This document shows positions 6,145 to 10,485 of a DNA stretch of 10,485 bases, piece after piece (the first letter of the stretch is position 1; each line of letters opens with the position of its first letter). This stretch comes from Lachnospiraceae bacterium (GTDB lineage Bacteria > Bacillota > Clostridia > Lachnospirales > Lachnospiraceae): NCBI GenBank assembly GCA_900770325.1, contig CAAGKE010000116.1, positions 1-10,485 of the forward strand. The letters are read 5' to 3'. The notes beneath the pieces are model-generated. The model saw only the letters and a list, made by a program, of their open reading frames with translations. It did not search any database and was not told where the DNA came from. The translations under genes were made by a program, and so were the position numbers.

Positions 6145-6207
6145 TATCTGAGAACCCTATCAAGGCCAGGCCCTCCGGGTGGCTGACCTGTTCCCTCCGG
6201 CTCAGGT
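6056..6207 (-). ncRNA. Candidate structured RNA in the IS tail
   Basis: A perfect 12-bp inverted repeat CTCAGATAATGC (6056-6067) / GCATTATCTGAG (6141-6152) encloses 73 nt. Next to it are two further stems: GCCA-GG-CCC-TCC-GGG-TGGC (6165-6183) and ACCTG/CAGGT (6186-6207). AAGAACAGAT occurs twice (within about 6097-6110 and 6210-6222). It would lie in the 3' part of the transposase transcript. No known RNA family is recognised. Confidence 0.4.
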
Positions 6208-6282
6208 GCCTAAGAACAGATATCAGATCATCAGCAGTGCTTCCTTTCATTCGACTGGGATCAGCTGTTTTACCTCCCGGTT

Positions 6283-6618
6283 TTACTCCCCCGGATCAGC
6301 TTCTTTATGCATGTGTTCATTAATTAATTTTTGAACAGAACCTGTTGAACACCCGGTTTCTCCCGCAATCTTTCGGATGCTGTTCCCTTCTTCCCTTAAC
6401 TCCAGTATCTTTCTTTTGGTCTCTTCCGGATATTTCCCCTTTCTTCCTGCTCCCCGGCTGTTCCTGATCTCTCCTGTTCCCCCTGCTTCTTCATACAGCC
6501 TTTTCATTTCTGACAACAGTTCCTCTGCTTCTGCCGTTTTCCCATAGGTTCTTCCGTACAGTTCCAACAGTATATACAGTTCTGCAAGGTCGCTCTTTTT
6601 CATCCCGATATTTCCCAT
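6283..6618 (-). CDS. Small helix-turn-helix protein of the IS
   Basis: 111 residues. The N-terminal half is charged and helical (DLAELYILLELYGRTYGK, then a Glu/Lys-rich helix). After a Gly/Arg linker (NSRGAGRKGKYP) comes a resolvase-like helix-turn-helix at about residues 64-102: TKRKILELREEGNSIRKIAGETGCSTGSVQKLI in plain layout, split here as TKRKILELREEGNS and IRKIAGETGCSTGSVQKLI. The start at 6618 lies 2 bp after the transposase stop, with GGGGG inside the transposase end as ribosome-binding site, so the two are probably coupled. It may be an accessory DNA-binding subunit or a regulator of transposition; that is inferred from position. The alternative start at 6603 lacks a spaced site. Confidence 0.75.
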   Translation of the reverse strand: MGNIGMKKSDLAELYILLELYGRTYGKTAEAEELLSEMKRLYEEAGGTGEIRNSRGAGRKGKYPEETKRKILELREEGNSIRKIAGETGCSTGSVQKLINEHMHKEADPGE

Positions 6619-6620
6619 CT

Positions 6621-8099
6621 TTACAACCCCCAGATCTGTTCGTTAAAATACACTTTTTTCTTTGTATCCAGACTTACGGTACGGCTGATCGCTTCCACAT
6701 ATTTTCCCAGCTCTCTGTGTCTGTTTTTTTCAGAACGGATGATCTCCACACTGCTGAGGATATCTGCCTCCGCCCCCGCTGCTTTGGGTAATTCTCTTTT
6801 CTGGTATCTTACCAGTTCCAGCATATCGCCCCCATTATAATAATAGGCACGCAGCTGTGCCATTTTTGCAGCACCTTTCCGGCTCCAGCCCATCGGCCTG
6901 GAACTCATCCTGGATGACAATACATGGCTTACATGCCCTTCTGTGCTGCTTCCTTTTACCCCCTCCTTATGCAGCAGCCTCAGCTTTGCGGCTCCCCAGT
7001 TTGACAGTATGTAATCCCGGCTTTCCTCCAGTCTCCTGATCCCGCTTTCCCTCCTTTCCTGCGGCAGGTAATCCTTCAGGCGTTCTACGATCCCTATAAA
7101 ATCTGCCTTTGTCTGCCTGCGTATTGCATTGTACAGTTCTTTCCGGGCATCATCTGTACTGTCCTTCATGTGGCTGGTCAGACGGATCATATATTTCTGC
7201 AGATGGAACTCGTCAAGTACATAGGACAGCCCGTGGATCCGCTTCTTTGCAGTCTCTATCCAGCCACCCCCGTCTGCATTTAAATAGATCTTTTTCACCT
7301 TCGACAGGTCATAGTAGTTATCTATATACTCATATATTTCGTCCCAGAACCTTTCGTTATCTTTCCCTTCACATACACGGCAGAAGTAGTATGGGTTCAC
7401 CAGTTTGTTACGTTTGCTCTTAGGCGCCTCTGGCTCGATCCCTTCATGAACATACACCAGCTTAGTGATCAGACAGTTATTCTTCTGATGATTTTCGTTC
7501 TCGATCAGATCACCTTTTTTCTCCCGGAACTGCAGGGATGTATGGTCTTCGTCGGCCTCTATATACAAATATTCGACTTCCTTCTTTTTTTCAGGCTTCT
7601 CTGTGTTTTGAGGAAACTCCAGCGTATGGATCTTGTTCTTTACCGTCTGCTTGCTCACGCTGCTTTCAAGGCTGCTTTCTTCCCCTCCGCGGCGGTAAGA
7701 TGTCTGTACGGCCTCTTTTAACATCCTGGCCTCTGCATCTTCCGTCATGCGTTCATGCTTTTTCATGCCCAGTACCCGGTCCAGAAGGTATTCCATCTTT
7801 CCTGTATCCCTGTTTGTGAACAACGTTTTTGTAAAGCATACCGTTCCAAGAGATGTGATCAGCTGTTTCTGGCTGTCCTTCTCTATCAGCCAGGAGCTCT
7901 TCCTTTTTCCGCTTTCCTTCAATAACTGATTCATATTTTCCAGAGATTCCTTGAGCATAAGCAGACCAATCTTATGCAGCTCCTCTGTAATACCGGTTAT
8001 ATACTCAGCCATTTGTTCAGGATGCTTAAAAAATTCATCTTCCAAACTTTCAAAAATTTTAATGCTTTTTTCTTCAAAATGTTTTATACTCTTAACCAT
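6621..8099 (-). CDS. ISLre2-family transposase
   Basis: 492 residues from ATG 8099, near the usual family length (about 450-500). ISLre2 (UPF0236) enzymes are thought to be DDE-type. Acidic motifs that could form the active site are visible: YIEADEDH (about 179-186), LNADGGGWI (about 273-281) and YVLDEFHLQKY (about 293-303), followed by the family-typical EGHVSHVLSSRMSSRPMGWS segment. The N-terminal third is helical and charged. The start is chosen because AAGGAAGG (minus strand, 8115-8108) ends 8 nt before it; the open frame extends 18 codons further to 8153 without a site. No frameshift or stop is seen, so it looks intact. Confidence 0.9.
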   Translation of the reverse strand: MVKSIKHFEEKSIKIFESLEDEFFKHPEQMAEYITGITEELHKIGLLMLKESLENMNQLLKESGKRKSSWLIEKDSQKQLITSLGTVCFTKTLFTNRDTGKMEYLLDRVLGMKKHERMTEDAEARMLKEAVQTSYRRGGEESSLESSVSKQTVKNKIHTLEFPQNTEKPEKKKEVEYLYIEADEDHTSLQFREKKGDLIENENHQKNNCLITKLVYVHEGIEPEAPKSKRNKLVNPYYFCRVCEGKDNERFWDEIYEYIDNYYDLSKVKKIYLNADGGGWIETAKKRIHGLSYVLDEFHLQKYMIRLTSHMKDSTDDARKELYNAIRRQTKADFIGIVERLKDYLPQERRESGIRRLEESRDYILSNWGAAKLRLLHKEGVKGSSTEGHVSHVLSSRMSSRPMGWSRKGAAKMAQLRAYYYNGGDMLELVRYQKRELPKAAGAEADILSSVEIIRSEKNRHRELGKYVEAISRTVSLDTKKKVYFNEQIWGL

Positions 8100-8100
8100 A

Positions 8101-8167
8101 GAGAACACCTTCCTTTGTTTTGGTATTGGTTTGGTCACTAAATACTTTATCACAAAGTGGTGTTCTC
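8101..8167 (-). promoter_or_regulatory. Stem that would hide the transposase ribosome-binding site
   Basis: GAGAACACC (8101-8109) and GGTGTTCTC (8159-8167) are perfect 9-bp complements. The proximal arm takes in the last bases of the ribosome-binding site and most of the spacer before ATG 8099. A transcript entering from outside the IS would contain both arms and fold; one starting inside might lack the distal arm. Confidence 0.5.
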
Positions 8168-8189
8168 TTTTTATACCATTTTTATTTTT

Positions 8190-8209
8190 CCGACTAAAAT
8201 TTTACGCTA
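8190..8209 (-). repeat. Right terminal inverted repeat of the IS
   Basis: This is the partner of 5813-5832. It ends 4 bp before the AAGGAGG of the ATPase gene. Confidence 0.7.
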
Positions 8210-8224
8210 GCATAAGGAGGAACG

Positions 8225-9292
8225 ATGGAAACAAACAGAGTAGAGACAAAGAAAGCAGAAACAAAAAGAATGGAACCAGATTTGAAGCTTATCAATATGG
8301 AAATGGTGGAAGTAGAGCAGATAGAGTGGCTGTTTTATCCGTTTATTCCCTTTGGAAAAGTTACAATCATTCAGGGAGATCCGGGAGAAGGAAAGACTAC
8401 TATGGTGCTTCAGATTATTGCAAAACTGACTAAAGGAGAGGAGATTTTTCCGAAGCAGGAACAGAAAATAGGAGAAAAGGACGGAGCAGAAATGCTTGTT
8501 GATTCTAATGCAGATATTCCGGAAAGTCTGATGGAACCTGTAAATGTTATTTACCAGACTGCAGAGGATGGGCTGGGCGATACCATTAAGCCGAGACTTT
8601 TGGCGGCTGGTGCAGACTGCTCCAGAGTGCTGGTTATTGATGACCGGGAACAGCCATTAACAATGTTAGATATCCGGTTAGAAGAAGCCATTGTGCAGAC
8701 AAAAGCCCGATTGGTGGTTTTAGAACCGATACAGGGATTTTTAGGTGCAGAGGTGGATATGCACCGGGCAAATGAAATCCGGCCACTGATGAAACGTGTG
8801 GCGGTGCTTGCGGAGAAATATCACTGTGCGATCATTCTGATTGGGCATATGAACAAAAACAGTAACGGAAAATCTTCCTATCGTGGATTGGGTTCCATAG
8901 ATTTTCAGGCGGCTGCCAGGAGCGTGCTGATTGTCGGGAGAATTAAGGATGAACCAGAAGTGCGTGTGGTATGCCATGTGAAAAGTTCCCTTGCACCGGA
9001 AGGAAAATCTATTGCATTCCGTCTGGATAAAGACAATGGATTTGAATGGATCGGGGAATATGACATCAGTGCGGATGACCTGCTCAGCGGTGACAGCAGA
9101 GGGCAGAAAAGCAGGAAGGCGAAAGAATTCCTGCTAGAGCTACTGGCTGACGGGGGTATGGCACAGAAAAAGATTGAAGAAGAAGCTGAAAAACGTGGAA
9201 TCAAGAAGAAAACACTGAGAAATGCAAAACTGGAACTGGAAATTGATTCTGTAAAACGTGGAAATCAATGGTTCTGGATGCTGTCAGAATAA
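8225..9292 (+). CDS. RepA/DnaB-like AAA (RecA-fold) ATPase of a mobile element
   Basis: 355 residues. A RecA-type core has Walker A GDPGEGKTT (51-59), a Walker B-like RLVVLEP (162-168), and IGHMNK (206-211) followed by SSYRGLGSIDFQAAARSVL, the layout of hexameric RepA-type replicative helicases (AAA_25 group). The C-terminus (about 297-352) is a winged-helix segment ending KRGNQWFW. Such proteins occur in integrative and mobilizable elements and plasmids, probably in replication. AAGGAGG (8214-8220) precedes the ATG by 4 nt. The IS right end lies just upstream, so the original promoter and any upstream genes are missing. Two small genes and a Mob gene follow on the same strand. Confidence 0.85.
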   Translation: METNRVETKKAETKRMEPDLKLINMEMVEVEQIEWLFYPFIPFGKVTIIQGDPGEGKTTMVLQIIAKLTKGEEIFPKQEQKIGEKDGAEMLVDSNADIPESLMEPVNVIYQTAEDGLGDTIKPRLLAAGADCSRVLVIDDREQPLTMLDIRLEEAIVQTKARLVVLEPIQGFLGAEVDMHRANEIRPLMKRVAVLAEKYHCAIILIGHMNKNSNGKSSYRGLGSIDFQAAARSVLIVGRIKDEPEVRVVCHVKSSLAPEGKSIAFRLDKDNGFEWIGEYDISADDLLSGDSRGQKSRKAKEFLLELLADGGMAQKKIEEEAEKRGIKKKTLRNAKLELEIDSVKRGNQWFWMLSE

Positions 9293-9297
9293 AAAGG

Positions 9298-9345
9298 AAG
9301 ATGGCAAGATGACCATTTCTTAAGAACAGGGCATCTTGCCATCTT
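9298..9345 (+). other. 14-bp inverted repeat between ATPase and downstream gene
   Basis: AAGATGGCAAGATG (9298-9311) and CATCTTGCCATCTT (9332-9345) are perfect complements with a 20-nt loop. Each arm holds AAGATG twice. No T-run follows; GAAAGGAG, the next ribosome-binding site, comes at once. It may be a processing or attenuation stem, or a protein-binding site. Confidence 0.5.
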
Positions 9346-9359
9346 GAAAGGAGACTGCA

Positions 9360-9593
9360 ATGAAGAATATACAGATCCCACAGGAATTATTTATGAAATT
9401 GCTTCGCTATCATTTAATCGAAGATTTTAGCTGTGAAGACGATATTAAAAAAGGTTTGGAACAGAAAATGGATGCAATGGTGATGCGGGAGTTATATACA
9501 AAATCGAAAACTGCACCATCAGAAGAAGAACGGGAAAAGGCCCGACAAGAATACCTGGACAAGCGTGGAATACCGGACAGCTTCCGCTGGTAA
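9360..9593 (+). CDS. Small conserved mobile-element protein, function unknown
   Basis: 77 residues, mostly helical and charged. It begins MKNIQIPQELFMKLLRYHL, has an acidic EDFSCEDD segment, a Lys/Glu-rich middle (PSEEEREKARQEYLDKRG) and ends PDSFRW. AAAGGAG at 9347-9353 gives a good ribosome-binding site. I know similar small proteins from Lachnospiraceae mobile elements only as hypotheticals, sometimes mislabelled as complexin. It has no enzyme motif. Its place between the ATPase and the Mob gene suggests a role in replication, transfer or their control. Confidence 0.75.
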   Translation: MKNIQIPQELFMKLLRYHLIEDFSCEDDIKKGLEQKMDAMVMRELYTKSKTAPSEEEREKARQEYLDKRGIPDSFRW

Positions 9594-9616
9594 TTGTTCT
9601 TGCTGTCTGCCCTATG

Positions 9617-9639
9617 ACAGGAGCGTGTCACGCACCTGT
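9617..9639. repeat. Near-perfect 23-bp DNA palindrome
   Basis: ACAGG-A-GCGTG-T-CACGC-A-CCTGT is symmetric except for one A/A pair and the centre. With a one-base centre it cannot form an RNA hairpin as drawn, so a dimeric protein-binding site or a nick/cruciform site is likelier. Confidence 0.55.
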
Positions 9640-9705
9640 GGATAGCAAACAAGGAAGCACCGATAAGGTGTAGACAGAAGGGGATTGGACTTACGGTAGG
9701 TGAAT

Positions 9706-9737
9706 GGTTGCGAAGGGAGCCCTGAATTAGGGCAACC
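9706..9737 (+). other. Bulged hairpin upstream of the DUF5348 gene
   Basis: GCCCT-GAATT-AGGGC (9719-9733) is capped by an outer GGTT/AACC pairing (9706-9709 with 9734-9737), with a 9-nt bulge on one side. The surrounding 9594-9772 stretch holds no supported gene. Confidence 0.4.
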
Positions 9738-9772
9738 TTGTAAGGCTGATGTAATGAAGGGAGAACGTGACA

Positions 9773-10000
9773 ATGAGAGAAGGAAGATTAGGCTATAACA
9801 GCAGCAATGGAAGATATGGGTTATTAGCGTTAGATTTGTGGATCGACACTGGATTTCACTGCGGAGAATGTCTGGAAGTTCTGGTAGATGACAAATGGGT
9901 GCCGACCAGAATGGAAATGAATTTAGCAAGGGAATGGTATCTGGTTGGAACATCGTATTGCGGGGATCTGGAATATGTCCGGGCGAGAATACCGGAGTAA
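9773..10000 (+). CDS. DUF5348-type small protein
   Basis: 75 residues from ATG 9773. It opens with REGRLGYNSSNGRYGL, then HCGECLEVLVDDKW, PTRME and EWYLVG, the pattern of DUF5348 proteins found in conjugative and mobilizable elements of Firmicutes; the fold is probably a small beta barrel. The function is unknown. AAGGGAG (9757-9763) is 9 nt from ATG 9773; the in-frame GTG at 9767 is only 3 nt away and is less likely. It lies between the ATPase module and the Mob gene. Confidence 0.7.
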   Translation: MREGRLGYNSSNGRYGLLALDLWIDTGFHCGECLEVLVDDKWVPTRMEMNLAREWYLVGTSYCGDLEYVRARIPE

Positions 10001-10107
10001 GTTGGACAGAACAGTGACGCAGAAGCAAACCGACCAACGGGAGGAATAACCCCGTAGGGCGCAAGGGTACTTTTGATGGACGGTACGGCTGTCGAAAGTG
10101 CTTTTGC

Positions 10108-10146
10108 GTTACTTTTGACAAAAGTAACAAAAGAGGGGCTTGCCCC
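10108..10146 (+). terminator. Tandem hairpins after the DUF5348 gene
   Basis: GTTACTTTT-GAC-AAAAGTAAC (10108-10128) is a perfect 9-bp stem, followed by GGGGC-TT-GCCCC (10135-10146). No T-run follows, so termination is not certain; they may be part of a transfer region. The preceding 10001-10107 also folds weakly (ACTTT/AAAGT around 10068-10100). Confidence 0.4.
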
Positions 10147-10150
10147 GATA

Positions 10151-10177
10151 CTTCTCGAACTACTAATGTTCGAGAAG
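10151..10177 (+). other. Candidate oriT inverted repeat
   Basis: CTTCTCGAAC (10151-10160) and GTTCGAGAAG (10168-10177) form a perfect 10-bp stem with loop TACTAAT, about 107 bp before the Pre/Mob gene. MobV-type relaxases nick next to such a hairpin just upstream of their own gene. The nick site itself is not identified. Confidence 0.45.
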
Positions 10178-10189
10178 GTTCATCTATTT

Positions 10190-10256
10190 CGTATCCGGCG
10201 TAAGTTTCTTTTATAATGCCATATCTGGCAAAAACAATTTGTGTGCCGTATCCGGC
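10190..10256 (+). promoter_or_regulatory. Mob promoter region with three repeated operator-like boxes
   Basis: CGTATCCGGC (10190-10199), CATATCTGGC (10220-10229) and CGTATCCGGC (10247-10256) are spaced 30 and 27 bp apart. The last two extend to hairpins with a TATC loop, GCCATATCTGGC and GTGCCGTATCCGGCAC, with compensating bases. TATAAT at 10212-10217 is a consensus -10 box; the first repeat covers the -35 position and the second follows the -10. This suits autorepression by Mob or another element protein. Confidence 0.5.
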
Positions 10257-10283
10257 ACTGTTACAGAATGTGAGGTGGGAAAC

Positions 10284-10470
10284 ATGGTAATGAAAAGAAC
10301 AATCAGTGGAATGGTCGGATCAGGTTCTCTGGCGCATAACAGGCGTTCCTTTGTTGCAGAGAATGTAGATCCAGAACGAGTACACTTGAATATCAAGTAT
10401 TGTGATGAAAATCTTAAAACAGTTTACCATGAATTATTTGATGAGTCGGTGGAACGTTACAATGAAGGAA
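10284..10470 (+). CDS. Pre/Mob-type plasmid recombination protein, 5' fragment
   Basis: 62 genuine codons remain before the window ends. The start MVMKRTISGMVGSGSLAHNRRSFVAENVD, split as MVMKRTISGMVGSGSLAH and NRRSFVAENVD, followed by YHELFDESVERYN, matches the N-terminus of the plasmid recombination (Pre/MobV-like) proteins common in Lachnospiraceae mobile elements. These relaxases nick oriT to start transfer. GAGGTGGGA precedes ATG 10284; ATG 10290 is an alternative start. The frame stays open through the last 15 bases, but those are adapter, so the residues IGRA at the end are not real. Confidence 0.7.
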
Positions 10471-10485
10471 AGATCGGAAGAGCAC
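10471..10485. other. Illumina adapter remnant at contig end
   Basis: AGATCGGAAGAGCAC is identical to the first 15 bases of the TruSeq adapter and sits exactly at the end of the sequence. It is sequencing artefact, not genome. Confidence 0.93.

Larger units (their letters stand above)
5813..8209 (-). mobile_element. ISLre2-family insertion sequence, about 2.4 kb
   Basis: The element is bounded by imperfect terminal inverted repeats: left TAGTGTAAATTTACTGTCGG (5813-5832) and right, read inward, TAGCGTAAAATTTTAGTCGG (8209-8190), identical at 15 of 20 positions. Its genes run right to left: transposase, then a small HTH gene, then about 470 bp of structured non-coding sequence. Exact ends may shift by a few bases. 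No 8-9 bp target duplication is visible. The left flank is the EamA promoter; the right flank is the ribosome-binding site of a mobile-element ATPase. Confidence 0.8.

Noticed and set aside
8100..8153. 18 extra codons on the transposase
   Set aside because: There is no ribosome-binding site for 8153, while AAGGAAGG is well placed for 8099.
7951..8433. 160-codon plus-strand frame across the IS right end
   Set aside because: It is antisense to the transposase and then out of frame with the ATPase gene; a chance frame.
9594..10283. CRISPR array or tRNA genes in the hairpin-rich mobile region
   Set aside because: There are no regular repeat-spacer units and no tRNA cloverleaf; the hairpins are single and different from each other apart from the three TATC boxes.

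Overview
The window reads as chromosome from a gut-type Clostridia, most likely a Lachnospiraceae (Blautia/Ruminococcus-like). The reasons are the Gram-positive ribosome-binding sites, the purine-rich codon style, the PdxST pair, and a mobile module of a kind common in that family. Genus is an inference from style, not from a search.

Left part (1-5812) is ordinary core chromosome with a sulfur and vitamin B6 theme. In order it holds: a secreted cysteine/cystine-type ABC binding protein; pdxS and pdxT, the two subunits of PLP synthase; a PLP-dependent O-acetylhomoserine sulfhydrylase (metY type); and a converging EamA transporter. The binding-protein gene and pdxS carry 5' leaders that share a conserved, structured 42-nt 3' segment (91-132 and 1378-1419), which looks like the same RNA element used twice. 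The metY leader contains a 23-codon open reading frame with a perfect ribosome-binding site and two Cys codons. Strong intrinsic terminators follow the binding-protein gene and pdxT.

Middle part (about 5813-8209) is a complete ISLre2-family insertion sequence bounded by imperfect inverted repeats. It has a 492-residue transposase, a coupled small helix-turn-helix gene and about 470 bp of strongly structured sequence without a clear long gene. It also has a stem that would hide the transposase ribosome-binding site and an outward-facing promoter-like sequence aimed at the EamA gene. I see no target-site duplication, and the two flanks are of different character.

Right part (8210-10470) is a piece of an integrative/mobilizable element. 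It holds a RepA/DnaB-like P-loop ATPase, a 77-residue unknown, a DUF5348-type small protein, a hairpin-rich intergenic region with a candidate oriT and a three-copy operator-like repeat, and the 5' end of a Pre/Mob-type plasmid recombination protein.

The last 15 bases (10471-10485) match the start of the Illumina TruSeq adapter, so the contig end is artefactual. Together with the missing target-site duplication, this makes the IS a place to check for mis-assembly.
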